Below, piece after piece: positions 28,008-36,852 of a stretch of DNA of 64,000 bases (positions within the stretch are counted from its first letter, which is position 1; every line of letters starts with the position of its first letter). The notes under the pieces are model-generated. The model had not been told where the DNA came from, made no database searches, and saw nothing but the letters and a program-made list of their open reading frames with translations. Source of the stretch: Collimonas antrihumi (lineage in GTDB: Bacteria > Pseudomonadota > Gammaproteobacteria > Burkholderiales > Burkholderiaceae_D); NCBI RefSeq assembly GCF_018304965.1, contig NZ_JAGQED010000013.1, forward strand, positions 43,177 through 107,176, written 5' to 3'. The position numbers and the translations under genes were made by a program.

Positions 28008-28525
28008 TCAACTCAACTTTTTCCCGATAAAGACAAGGCCGAGACCCGCGCCACATGCAATGCAGCCGTATCCGCGCCATCGTGAATCTGATGCCTGTTT
28101 TTCCTCAACCAGGAATTCTTCAAAAAGATAGGCCGACTGCGCCAGCTTCAAGCCCATTTCACAACCGGCCAATGTCGCCATCAGGGTCAGATCGTTGGCT
28201 TCGCCCAGATGGCCGATACGGAACATGCCACAGGTGGCGAAATGCCCGGTTTCATACATCAGTACCGTGTCGCCGGGGTTCATGGTGTTGCTCAACGCCG
28301 CTTCCCATGAGCCGGTGCCGGAAGCCGGATAAATCACCACCGGCTGCTCGGTCTTGAAAATTTTCTTGATGCCCGCCAGTACCTGCAAACCCAGCGCGCC
28401 GAATTCCGGTCCGCGATGATCGATGGTGGGATAACTCATGGCCCGCAAGATCCGGTCGGGGACCGGACTCGAGCCCGGGATTTGCAGGAATGACGGCCGG
28501 CCGGATGGAAATCTAGTGTCAACAT
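28008..28525 (-). pseudogene. serine--glyoxylate aminotransferase remnant
   Basis: The ATG at 28525 starts MLTLDFHPAGRHS, the normal start of this enzyme, then a frameshift moves to FLQIPGSSPVPDRILRAMSYPT in another frame. That frame continues normally to DTVLMYETGHFAT and jumps directly to MFRIGHLGEANDLTLMATLA near the C-terminus. About 250 residues, including the PLP lysine, are missing, and the last 40 residues are unrelated. The gene therefore cannot encode an active class V aminotransferase. It is divergent from an FCD-type GntR regulator that presumably controlled it. Confidence 0.85.
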
Positions 28526-28796
28526 TTACGCCTCTTTTAACTAATTGTATTTAGCATTCAAAATACTTTATCGGTCAAAATTTCAATCGTAAAGGCATTT
28601 TTTTGCAATACCTGACTTCTGGCAAAGGTTTTAAATCGCCTGAAATTCACCTTAAACCGCTAATAATCCCTGAAAAATACCAGTTTTCAGCGCATTAAAT
28701 CCTTTTTTACATTCACCTTGGCAGCCACTGCGGCGTTGATTCTGGCGCCGGAAATTTGATGTTAAAATAGACGAAACGCGTAAAGAAGGATTTTGA

Positions 28797-29522
28797 ATGC
28801 AAAATGCGATAACTGGACAAGAGGAAAAAGCCGCTCCCCTGGTCCCTAAACTGGAACGCCAACGCCTGCACGACACGGTGGTGGATCATTTGCGCAACCT
28901 GATCGTCGAAGCGGTTTTGGTGCCGGGGACCAAACTCAACGAGCGCGAGTTATGCGAAACCCTGGGCATTTCGCGCACCCCTTTGCGGGAAGCCCTCAAG
29001 GTGCTGGCGGCCGAAGGCTTGATAGAAATTTCCCCGAACCGAGGTGCATCGGTATCCAAGATGTCGGAAACCGAAATCTGGGAAACCTTTGAATTGATGA
29101 GCGGGTTGGAAGCAATGTCAGGCGAACTGGCGTGCGACCGTATCACACCGGTCGAACTGGCTGAAATCAAGGCTTTGCACTATGCGATGCTGGCCTGCAA
29201 GGCGCAGAATGATTTGCCGGGATACTACAGCCGCAACCAGGCCATCCACGACAAGATCAATGACGCCGCCCGCAATTCAGTCCTGCGCCAGACTTACCTG
29301 GGCTTGAACCGGCGCCTGCAGGCGTTGCGCTTCAAATCGAATTTCCAGCCGCATAAATGGAATAGCGCCGCGCATGATCACGACGAAATGATAAAAGCAC
29401 TCGAAGCGCGCGACGGCAAACGGCTGGCGGCAGTGCTGCGCCAGCATTTGCTGGACAAGCGCGATGCCGTGCTTAGCGCTGCGGCGGTTCCGGGCGAAGG
29501 CAAACCCGAACCGTTGGCTTGA
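28797..29522 (+). CDS. GntR family regulator, FCD (FadR/LldR) subfamily
   Basis: 241 residues. N-terminal winged helix: LRNLIVEAVLVPGTKLNERE, LCETLGISRTPLREALKVLA, then EGLIEISPNRGASV. The all-helical FCD effector domain follows (about 90-220) with metal-ligand type residues including YYSRNQAIHDKI and HDHDEMIKALEARDG. Good AAGAAGGA ribosome site. The likely former target, a serine-glyoxylate aminotransferase, is decayed next to it, so it may be orphaned or serve distant genes. Confidence 0.9.
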   Translation: MQNAITGQEEKAAPLVPKLERQRLHDTVVDHLRNLIVEAVLVPGTKLNERELCETLGISRTPLREALKVLAAEGLIEISPNRGASVSKMSETEIWETFELMSGLEAMSGELACDRITPVELAEIKALHYAMLACKAQNDLPGYYSRNQAIHDKINDAARNSVLRQTYLGLNRRLQALRFKSNFQPHKWNSAAHDHDEMIKALEARDGKRLAAVLRQHLLDKRDAVLSAAAVPGEGKPEPLA

Positions 29523-29587
29523 TTGAAGTTGAAGTGTAGATTGCCGATAGATTCCAATGCGCTGTGCGCATATGATTCGACGGCAAG

Positions 29588-30208
29588 CTATGCCTTGCCG
29601 GCGTAATTCTCTGGAAAGAAATGCCGCTCGATAAGCTCGATCAAGATGTGCAATACCTTGATGTGCAGCTCTTGCACGCGATCGGCGAATGTACCGCCCG
29701 GAGTGCAGATATAGACGCTGCTCAAAGAAGCCAGCAACTCGCTCTGCTTGCCCGACAACACAATCACATGCATGCCGAGATCGCGCGCAGTTTGCGCCGC
29801 GCGAATGATGTTCTTGCTAGTGCCGCTGGTGCTCAGTGCGACCAGGCAATCGCCGGCACGCCCGTGCCCTTCGAGATAGCGCGAAAACACCTGGTCATAA
29901 CCATGGTCGTTGCCGACGCAGGTGAGATGCCCGGCATCGCTGATCGCCGTCGCACCCAGTGCCGCCCGATCCAGCCGGTAGCGGCCGGTCAGTTCTTCGG
30001 CAAAGTGCATGGCGTCGCACATGGAGCCGCCATTGCCGCAGGAGTACACGCGGCCCTTGCGTTCGAATACGTCGATCAACAGGTCAGCCGCTTGTTCGAC
30101 AGACTTCAGTGCCGCGTCGTTAGCGAGCAAGGCATTCAGCGCTTGCTGCGCTTCGACCAGGCTGGCGTTGATGTGTTGCTTCAAATCTTGTTTCACGGGT
30201 TGCTTCAA
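29588..30208 (-). CDS. gmhA: phosphoheptose isomerase
   Basis: 206 residues from a TTG at 30208 with GGAG eight bases before it; no in-frame ATG lies near the N-terminus. SIS-domain isomerase with the GmhA signatures CGNGGSMCDAMHFAEELTGR, ISDAGHLTCVGNDHGYDQVFSR, STSGTSKN and a C-terminal QELHIKVLHILIELIE. It converts sedoheptulose 7-phosphate to heptose 7-phosphate for the LPS inner core. The related replication factor DiaA lacks some of these residues, so GmhA is preferred. No other heptose genes are near. Confidence 0.85.
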   Translation of the reverse strand: MKQPVKQDLKQHINASLVEAQQALNALLANDAALKSVEQAADLLIDVFERKGRVYSCGNGGSMCDAMHFAEELTGRYRLDRAALGATAISDAGHLTCVGNDHGYDQVFSRYLEGHGRAGDCLVALSTSGTSKNIIRAAQTARDLGMHVIVLSGKQSELLASLSSVYICTPGGTFADRVQELHIKVLHILIELIERHFFPENYAGKA

Positions 30209-30229
30209 TTCTGCACTCCAGTCGAGAAA

Positions 30230-30370
30230 TTAGCGATTCGTACTGCGCGTGACACCGGTATCGATCACGCCATAAGGGGTAATGGTGGTCCCGCTTTCGC
30301 CAGTGGGCGATGTTACATGGCCGCAAGCTGCCAGCAGGAGACTTGCAATCAGAGGGAAAAACAGGCGCAT
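30230..30370 (-). CDS. small lipoprotein (46 aa)
   Basis: ATG at 30370 gives MRLFFPLIASLLLAACGHVT, a complete lipoprotein signal with lipobox LAAC (Cys16), followed by 30 polar residues including TPYGVIDTGVTRS and a stop at 30230-30232. It lies 22 bp upstream of gmhA on the same strand and may be co-transcribed. Similar tiny lipoproteins next to gmhA or yraN-type genes are familiar in Burkholderiales; function unknown. Confidence 0.7.
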   Translation of the reverse strand: MRLFFPLIASLLLAACGHVTSPTGESGTTITPYGVIDTGVTRSTNR

Positions 30371-30531
30371 GGTTGTCTCATAAGTTGAATGGTAGCTCTA
30401 ACAGACATGCTGCGGAGCGGAACGTTCCAGCCCGGATTATCCAGCTTAGCATCTTCAAACGCCACCCGCATGATCGGGAAATCGGGAATCGATATTTTTT
30501 CGCTTCATCTTCGGCGTTGCCGTTTGTAAAA

Positions 30532-30571
30532 CCATGAAACCATGAAACCGTGAAACCATGACGCCTTGAAA
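30532..30571. repeat. 8-bp tandem repeat, five degenerate copies
   Basis: Unit CCATGAAA occurs twice exactly, then CCGTGAAA, CCATGACG and CCTTGAAA. It is noncoding and ends 16 bp before the stop of the alpha/beta hydrolase gene. Confidence 0.7.
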
Positions 30572-30587
30572 CTGTGGGACCTACGCG

Positions 30588-31331
30588 CTAGGGCTGGGGC
30601 GACGAACCTTGGGCACACTCGACAATCAAGCCCATCAGCTCGTCAAATTCATCCGGACGCTCTTGACTCAACAATGGAAACAGATGCTGATGGTCAGCTC
30701 CGGCCACCACCCGCAACTGGCGCGAACGTGCTTTGCGCGCCGACAGCAGTAACTGCTCCGGTATTTCCAACGGAATCACGGCGTCGTGTTCGGCGGCTAT
30801 GATCAGCAGGTTGCCTGTGAATTCCGACAGGATCGCCCAGGCATCGCTATCGGCCCAGCTGCGGTCGCGCCGGATGATCTCTGAAAATTGCGGACCGAAC
30901 GGCACATCGTATGCAGCAGGCTCATACACACCCGGCACAATCAGAATCAAGGCGCCGACCTTGTGCGTTTGCGTCAGTTTGATGGCGTTGTAAGCACCCA
31001 TGCTGCTGCCGAATATCACCAGCGGTTCCGGTACATTGCGTGCGGCGATCACCGCCTCGGCCTGACGGGTGCGGCTACTCAGCGAGGAGTACTGCAGCAG
31101 GCCTCCGGTTTCGCCGTGGCCGATGCAATCGAAAGAAGTACTCGCCACGCCACGCGCCTGCAATGCCGGCCGCAGCCCCGAGCGGCTGGCGGTGGCGCGC
31201 GAGCTGCCGCCGGCGCCATGCAGTATCAATGCATGGCAAGCCGACGTGCCTGAGGTGCCTGTGCCGGGATGAAAATCACCTTTCAACGTGAAATTTTCGT
31301 AGGCAACGTCAAAGGTCTCTATCGCAGGCAT
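30588..31331 (-). CDS. alpha/beta hydrolase
   Basis: 247 residues, no signal peptide. Shows LILHGAGGSS (oxyanion region), the nucleophile elbow FGSSMGAYNAIK, an acid in AAEHDAVIP and a late histidine in GADHQHLFP, so the catalytic triad looks complete. Substrate unknown. It follows the beta-propeller gene with a 2-bp gap and so belongs to an operon with the propeller and the creatininase-like gene. Confidence 0.85.
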   Translation of the reverse strand: MPAIETFDVAYENFTLKGDFHPGTGTSGTSACHALILHGAGGSSRATASRSGLRPALQARGVASTSFDCIGHGETGGLLQYSSLSSRTRQAEAVIAARNVPEPLVIFGSSMGAYNAIKLTQTHKVGALILIVPGVYEPAAYDVPFGPQFSEIIRRDRSWADSDAWAILSEFTGNLLIIAAEHDAVIPLEIPEQLLLSARKARSRQLRVVAGADHQHLFPLLSQERPDEFDELMGLIVECAQGSSPQP

Positions 31332-31333
31332 GA

Positions 31334-32536
31334 TCAGCGCATATTACCGGTGTGGCCCAGCGAATAACGGCCAGGCTGCGGCCAGACGGTGAGGCCGTGC
31401 GGTTCCGCCCCGACTGCAATCTTTTTGACAGCGCCGCTGGTAGTATCGATGGCATACACGACATCGTCAAAGCGGCCGGATAACCACAGCATCTTGCCAT
31501 CCGCGCTGACGTTGCCCATGTCTGGACTGCCGCCGCCCGGGATCGGCCAGTTGGCCACCACCTCGCGCGTGGCAAAGTCGATCACCGAGACGCTGCCTTT
31601 GCCATTGCGCGCGCCATGGATCTTGTTCGATCCGCGATTGGCAACGTACAGCTTGGTGCCGTCGCGGCTTGGGTACAGGCCATGGGTGCCGGTGCCGGTT
31701 TTGATGAAGCCGACCTTGGTGAAATTGTCGCCATCGATCACGAACACGCCGTCAGCCATCATGTCGGCGACAAAAAACACCTTGCCGTCCGGTGAAATAC
31801 GGATGTCCTGCGGCATGCCTTTCTTGTCGAGTTGCAGGTAGCCGACTACCTTGCGGTTGACCAGGTCGATCTTCGCCAGGCGGCCGCCGAACTCGCAGGT
31901 GAAGAGGGCGTATTTACCGTCGATGGAAAAATCGGCGTGATTGATCCCTTTGCATTCCGGCACCGACAGGCTCGACTTCAAGGCCATCGTATGCGCATCG
32001 CGGAAATCCAGCTGGGCGTGCGCTTCCACCACCACGATGGCTTCCTTGCCGTCGGGCGTGAAGTACATATTGTAGGGATCTTCCACCGGTATTTCTTTAC
32101 CCGGCTTCGCGGTCTTCGGATCGATAGGGGTCAGGCTGCCATCGGGCCGGCCTTCGGCATTGTTAGCCACCCAAAGGGTTTGCAGATCCCATGCCGGGAC
32201 CACGTGCTGCGGGCTGAAACCGACCTTGAATTTCTCGACCACCTTGAACGTCGCAGGATCAATCACGTAGACGTCGTTCGAGCGCAGATTCGGCACGTAG
32301 ATCCGTGGCAACGCACCTGCCACCGCCGGGCTGAAATGGCCGGCGCCGGCTTCGCTGTACAGATTGGCCGGATTGACCACCGGCGGCATGCCCGGCACCG
32401 TAGTAATTGCAGGTGCAGATACAGGCGCGGGAGCGGGAGCAGGCGCCGCGGATGCGCTGCCGGCGATGCATAAAGCAGCCAACGCAACGCTGATGGAGGA
32501 AGCAAGGCGCGACAGGCGGCGTGGTTGAAAATCCAT
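31334..32536 (-). CDS. exported YVTN/cytochrome d1-like beta-propeller protein
   Basis: 400 residues. N-terminal signal (about 1-30, cleaving after ASA), a short Ala/Pro-rich linker, then about seven blades, each with the pattern of VYVIDPATFKVVEKFKVG, WVANNAEG, RISPDGKVFFVADMM, LYVANRGSN and SADGKMLWLSGRFDD. Such propellers occur in periplasmic binding or scaffold proteins and accompany quinoprotein or heme-enzyme systems. No heme motif (CxxCH) is present. The middle gene of a three-gene unit with a periplasmic creatininase-like enzyme and an alpha/beta hydrolase. Confidence 0.85.
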   Translation of the reverse strand: MDFQPRRLSRLASSISVALAALCIAGSASAAPAPAPAPVSAPAITTVPGMPPVVNPANLYSEAGAGHFSPAVAGALPRIYVPNLRSNDVYVIDPATFKVVEKFKVGFSPQHVVPAWDLQTLWVANNAEGRPDGSLTPIDPKTAKPGKEIPVEDPYNMYFTPDGKEAIVVVEAHAQLDFRDAHTMALKSSLSVPECKGINHADFSIDGKYALFTCEFGGRLAKIDLVNRKVVGYLQLDKKGMPQDIRISPDGKVFFVADMMADGVFVIDGDNFTKVGFIKTGTGTHGLYPSRDGTKLYVANRGSNKIHGARNGKGSVSVIDFATREVVANWPIPGGGSPDMGNVSADGKMLWLSGRFDDVVYAIDTTSGAVKKIAVGAEPHGLTVWPQPGRYSLGHTGNMR

Positions 32537-32604
32537 GAGAGATTCCTTGATTAAATTTGTGGCAACTGAGTATGTGGCAACTGTAAACGAATACTGGGAA
32601 AAAT

Positions 32605-33420
32605 CTAGCGGGCGGCAGTAGCCGTCTTGAGAGCATTGATGGTCTGCGTCACGATCGCATCAATCCCCAATTGACCAAGCTCGGCGGTTGAACGGCGCGG
32701 ATCGCCACCATAGACACCGTCGGCCAGCCCGAGTTTCGGGCCATTGCGCAAGCTGTCCTGGCGCACCATCTGCGGCGCAACGGCGAGCTGCAATGAAGTA
32801 TCTGCAAGCCCGGCGTGAGTGCCGATTTCGTCATCGCGATAACCGTGTTTGCGTAGTATTTGGGCATAGCCGTCCGAGCTGGCAGCGTAATATTCCGACG
32901 GCAGGATAGCTCGCGCCGGCGAACCGGCCCAGGCTTTGTTGAGCTGCGCCACCACCTTCTTGATATCGTTCTGATAACCGCCATGATCCCCTAGAAAGAC
33001 GATGTTCTTGAAGCCATGGACCTTGAAACTGTTGGCGGCGGATTCCAGTGTCTTTTCAAAGACATCGTCCGGCACCGTGATGGTGCCGGGAAAACGCATG
33101 TGGGATGTGGTCGGTGCGTAACTGCCTTCCGGTACGTAGGCGATCACCGGCGCCACCAGTGCATTGCCCAAACCTTCGGCAATCCGCTGCGACAGGATCT
33201 TCACGCGGGCGTTGTGTTTACCCAGCGCGACGTCGGGGCCGCTTTGTTCGGTGGCGCCGATGGGAATGATGATGGTGGTCTTGCCGGCTGCGATCTGGGC
33301 ACGCAGCTCGGTCCAGGTCAAGTCTTCAAGGACGACGGTTTTCGGCGTTTGCGCGAAGGTAATCTGTGTGGCGGTGAGGAACAGGGCGGCAACGAAAGTG
33401 CGTCGTAATGACAAAAGCAT
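32605..33420 (-). CDS. exported creatininase family protein
   Basis: 271 residues with a Sec signal peptide (cleavage after TFA, about residue 23), unusual because most family members are cytosolic. Creatininase motifs: IIIPIGATEQSGP, GKHNARVK, PEGSYAPTTSHMRFPGTITV, and FLGDHGGYQND in place of the usual GNGGN, and GTHAGLADTSLQL with a conserved His. The family includes creatinine amidohydrolase and peptide-processing enzymes for PQQ-like or mycofactocin cofactors. Substrate unknown here. First gene of the unit with the beta-propeller. Confidence 0.85.
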   Translation of the reverse strand: MLLSLRRTFVAALFLTATQITFAQTPKTVVLEDLTWTELRAQIAAGKTTIIIPIGATEQSGPDVALGKHNARVKILSQRIAEGLGNALVAPVIAYVPEGSYAPTTSHMRFPGTITVPDDVFEKTLESAANSFKVHGFKNIVFLGDHGGYQNDIKKVVAQLNKAWAGSPARAILPSEYYAASSDGYAQILRKHGYRDDEIGTHAGLADTSLQLAVAPQMVRQDSLRNGPKLGLADGVYGGDPRRSTAELGQLGIDAIVTQTINALKTATAAR

Positions 33421-33516
33421 GAAAATTCCTCATGGAGAAGCAGGTCAGGTGTGTGCGGATGAAGCCGGCATTTGACGCCGGATCGGCACACAGGTTCCTG
33501 GCTAATTCTACTCTCT

Positions 33517-33635
33517 GTAGGGTGGGCACCCCGTGCCCACGCGTGAACTTCCTCTACGTACATGCTCGTCTCGATGCCGCTTGCGCCTGCGCTCCGGTTA
33601 TCACGGTCCGCGTGGGCACGGGGTGCCCACCCTAC
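33517..33635. repeat. paired-hairpin dispersed repeat, copy 3
   Basis: Begins GTAGGGTGGGCACCCCGTGC and ends with the exact reverse complement GCACGGGGTGCCCACCCTAC; the two ends are perfect inverted copies. The hairpin core differs from copies 1 and 2 (CACCCCGTG instead of CAAGTTTTTTG) but matches within the element. Its CCCTAC end supplies the TAG stop of the Sel1 lipoprotein gene at 33632. Confidence 0.85.
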
Positions 33636-34375
33636 TGGTAATTGTTCCAGCGCATGCTGCGTTCGTCGGTGGCTTCCTTTATCAGATGGCGAGCGCGCAC
33701 CGGATCGGGTTTGGCATGCTGGTCGCCGCTTTCCAGGCTCATGGCCAGCGCCTGTATCGCTACCGGGAAGTCACCTGCGGCCGAGCGTTCGAGCCAATCG
33801 CGGGCTAACTGCGGGTTCTGTTCTACGCCTTCACCTGCGGCATAGGCGTTCGACAGCAAGAACATCGCCTGCGCATTGCCTTGGACGCTCGCCTCCAGCA
33901 GCCATTTGGCCGAATGGTTGAGATCGCGTGGCACGCCTTCGCCATATTTCGCCATGCGGGCCAGCATGAAACTGGCTTTTGCATTGCCTGATGTGGCCGC
34001 GCGCTCATACCAGTTCCAGGCCTGGCCGTAGTCAAGCTGGAACCCCAGGCCACCTTGATAAAAGGCTTGCCCCAGCTGAAACTGCGCTTCAATATCATTT
34101 GCGGCTGCCGCGTTCTGCAGCCATGCGCCAGCTTGAGTGGATTCCTCAGGAAGCGAAGCCAGCGCCAACGCCAGTTCACGTTGCGCCACCGGCCGGCCTG
34201 CGACGGCCCAGACCCGCAGTTGGGCAATCGCACTTGCCTGGCGGCCGTGCAAGGCCAGCAAACCCACCGATTCGATGCGGGCATTGTCTGGTCCCATGTC
34301 TTGGCTCTGCGTACATGCACCCAAGGCGGTCGTAGCCAGTAAAACTGCAATCAGATGCGATTTTTTATTTCCCAT
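33632..34375 (-). CDS. Sel1-like repeat lipoprotein
   Basis: 247 residues from the ATG at 34375, which shares one base with the stop of the upstream cpdB gene (TGATG); a GTG one codon earlier is possible. Lipobox LGAC near residue 20. Four or more Sel1 repeats follow: AQFQLGQAFYQGGLGFQLDY, ASFMLARMAKYGEGVPRDLN, AMFLLSNAYAAGEGVEQNPQ. Such proteins mediate protein interactions in the periplasm. Translationally coupled to CpdB; role otherwise unknown. The stop codon lies inside a dispersed repeat. Confidence 0.85.
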   Translation of the reverse strand: MGNKKSHLIAVLLATTALGACTQSQDMGPDNARIESVGLLALHGRQASAIAQLRVWAVAGRPVAQRELALALASLPEESTQAGAWLQNAAAANDIEAQFQLGQAFYQGGLGFQLDYGQAWNWYERAATSGNAKASFMLARMAKYGEGVPRDLNHSAKWLLEASVQGNAQAMFLLSNAYAAGEGVEQNPQLARDWLERSAAGDFPVAIQALAMSLESGDQHAKPDPVRARHLIKEATDERSMRWNNYQ

Positions 34376-36474
34376 CACTTGCTCAAGTCGATTGCGTATT
34401 TGGCAAACCCGCTGGCATCCAGCGCGCCTTCCGCTTTCACCCGGCTCAAGCCTAGCGCTTGCGCAACCGGCAACTTGCCCGGCGCCGAGCGCAGGATGAC
34501 CGGACCTTGAGTGGTCACCTTGACGAAGCTCCAGCTTTGCCCGCTGCCGTTTGTTGCGTTGGTAATCTTGCCCTGCTTTTTCAGATAAGCGCTGACCACC
34601 GCCTGGTTGGCGTCCGGCGATTTGATGATGGTCTTGCTGCCGTCGATGCCCGGCACATTGCCGCCGCCACCGGCACGGTAGTCATTGGTGGCGACGATGA
34701 AATCGTCAGCGTCAGCCACCGCTTTGCCGGCATAAGTCAGGTTGCTGATGCGGCTGCCGACAGGTTTGGTGACATCGATCTGATATTGCATCGCGTTGTT
34801 TTCGGCATAGAACACGTCGTAGTTGAAGATCGTCGAGTAGGACGGCACCAGGTCTTGCTCGGCAGTGCTGGCCGGATCAATCATGGCGAACTGTTTCGCC
34901 GCGGTTTCCAGCCATTTTTTCAGGTCGGAACCTTTGATCTTCACCGCTTGCAGGTTGTTGTTGCCATATAAGTACAGATCACCCGGATTCCGTACTTGCA
35001 AACCGAATGGCGCGGCCGGGGATGCACCCGGAGCGACATCGGTAAAGTCGGTCGGACCGTTGCGGCCGGCTTTGAACGGCGCACTGCAGGAAATCACCGG
35101 GATCGCCTTGTAGCTGGCCAGTACCGGATCGGTGGAATTGGCGAGGAAATTCTTCACATAGTCGATCTGCGCCTGGTTGATGATCTGGATCGCGCTAACA
35201 TCGCCGACCAGCGAAAAATAGGCCGACATCTCGAAATCGGTCGTGGTGCCGAGCGGCTGCGTGGCGTAGGAGAGCGTGGCTTGATGCTCGGCGGCGACCA
35301 GCGGCGCAATCGCAGGATCGGCATTGATGTTGGTCTTGCCGTCGGTATATTTGAAGCCGCGCGCTTCAACATTGGTCTGGTCTTTTTGCACCACCCATTT
35401 GCCGCCTTGATATTTCAGCACCATCTTGATGATGCCCAGGCGGCGCCCCCAACTTTGCGCCATCACTGCCGGAATGCCATTGACCAAACCTTTGCCGGTA
35501 TCCACCAGATTACTCGGCAAGGCCGACAACGAAGCATCGACGGCTGGCGCGCCGGCTTCACGCGCTTGCGGGAAAATCAGGTGGGAATGACCCAGCATCA
35601 GTGCGTCGATGCCGGTGGTGGCAAGATACAAGCTGCCGTTTTCCATCTTGGGGCTGTACGGCGAAGCATCCAGCCCGCCGTGCGACAGGGCGACCACCAG
35701 GTCGGCACCTTTGCTGCGCATCTCCGGCACATATTTGAGCGCCGATTCCTGCACGCCGTTGACCATCACCTTGCCGGCCAGGTTCTTCTGGTCCCAATCC
35801 ATGATCTGCGGCGGCACAAAGCTGATGATGCCGACATTCAGTGCGACATTCATGGTGCTGCCATCAGGCTTGGTGGCTGTGAATTGTTTGGCGATCAGCG
35901 CATACGGATTAAAGATCGGCTTGCCCGATGCGACTCCAACCACGTTGGATAACACCAGCGGGAAATTCGGCGCGCCGCAGTTGCTGCCTTTTTGCACGCC
36001 CGGAACGCCGAAGTCGGTATTGGTGATCTGGCTAAGGAAATCCAGGCCGTAGTTGAATTCATGATTGCCCATGCCGGCGCCGTCGTACTGCAAGGCATTC
36101 ATCACCTTATGCACCGCCAACGTGCCGCTGCAGGTAACCGGCGCGGCAACCGCCTGGTAATCGCCGAGCAGCGTGCCTTGGATAACGTCGCCATCGTCCA
36201 GCAACAGGTTATTGGGATTTTCCTGGCGCGCGCCTTTGATCAGGGTTGCGGTACGCTCAAGGCCGAGGCTGGTATCAGCCTTCAAGCCGTAATAGTCGTA
36301 ACTGAGGACGTTTTGATGGATGTCGGTGGTTTCCAGCAATGCCAGCTTGAGTACCGTGCCCTCCGGAATGGTAACCTCCAGGTTGCTGCCACCGTTGCTG
36401 CTACAGGCTGAAACGACCAGTGCGGCCACTGCGGCCAGGACGTTCAAGGCGGGCAAACGCATCTTTTTATGCAT
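34375..36474 (-). CDS. cpdB: 2',3'-cyclic-nucleotide 2'-phosphodiesterase/3'-nucleotidase
   Basis: 699 residues, slightly longer than E. coli CpdB. N-terminal lipoprotein-type signal with VVSAC near residue 24, so it may be lipid-anchored rather than freely periplasmic. The metallophosphatase domain has LLETTDIHQNVLSYDYYG, LLDDGDVIQGTLLGDY, GNHEFNYGLDFL and MLGHSHLIFP; the C-terminal 5'-nucleotidase domain has TNDYRAGGGGNVPG. It hydrolyses cyclic nucleotides and 3'-nucleotides for nucleoside and phosphate salvage. Its stop overlaps the start of a Sel1 lipoprotein gene. Confidence 0.92.
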   Translation of the reverse strand: MHKKMRLPALNVLAAVAALVVSACSSNGGSNLEVTIPEGTVLKLALLETTDIHQNVLSYDYYGLKADTSLGLERTATLIKGARQENPNNLLLDDGDVIQGTLLGDYQAVAAPVTCSGTLAVHKVMNALQYDGAGMGNHEFNYGLDFLSQITNTDFGVPGVQKGSNCGAPNFPLVLSNVVGVASGKPIFNPYALIAKQFTATKPDGSTMNVALNVGIISFVPPQIMDWDQKNLAGKVMVNGVQESALKYVPEMRSKGADLVVALSHGGLDASPYSPKMENGSLYLATTGIDALMLGHSHLIFPQAREAGAPAVDASLSALPSNLVDTGKGLVNGIPAVMAQSWGRRLGIIKMVLKYQGGKWVVQKDQTNVEARGFKYTDGKTNINADPAIAPLVAAEHQATLSYATQPLGTTTDFEMSAYFSLVGDVSAIQIINQAQIDYVKNFLANSTDPVLASYKAIPVISCSAPFKAGRNGPTDFTDVAPGASPAAPFGLQVRNPGDLYLYGNNNLQAVKIKGSDLKKWLETAAKQFAMIDPASTAEQDLVPSYSTIFNYDVFYAENNAMQYQIDVTKPVGSRISNLTYAGKAVADADDFIVATNDYRAGGGGNVPGIDGSKTIIKSPDANQAVVSAYLKKQGKITNATNGSGQSWSFVKVTTQGPVILRSAPGKLPVAQALGLSRVKAEGALDASGFAKYAIDLSK

Positions 36475-36852
36475 GATAACTTTCGGAAATATTTACGGGG
36501 CTGATCTTGGTAAGAAGCTGGCACCACTAACACGCACTTTTTGAGGGCGTTCCGGGCGGAAATTATATTTTGGAAATATTTCCCGTTCATTACATTGCGT
36601 TGCATTTGCTAATCGGAGCAGTTTGCTTAAACTTATGGGCCGATATAGCGTCCATTCATTTCTGGTCAGTTTTTTGATTGCCTGGAAAGCATGATTTGTA
36701 CCAAGGCAAAATGCACTCAGAGGAGGAATTAATCTGTTATCGATAGTTATTTCAAATCGAAACACAAAATTAAATCAATTATACAAATGGACCAACCTGG
36801 TTTATCGTTGCTACCTAGACTTCTCAACCCAGCACTTAGTAAGGAAAACACT
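36475..36852. other. 378-bp intergenic region upstream of ahpC and cpdB
   Basis: AT-rich divergent promoter region. A TTATCGATAGTTATTTC stretch near 36736-36752 might include part of an OxyR site, but the four-part consensus is not convincing. No additional gene seen. Confidence 0.4.

Noticed and set aside
30532..30571. CRISPR-like array
   Set aside because: The 8-bp units are directly adjacent without spacers, so it is a simple tandem repeat. No CRISPR array seen in the window.
36720..36790. Possible OxyR site before ahpC
   Set aside because: Only part of the ATAG-N7-CTAT pattern can be found; not convincing.
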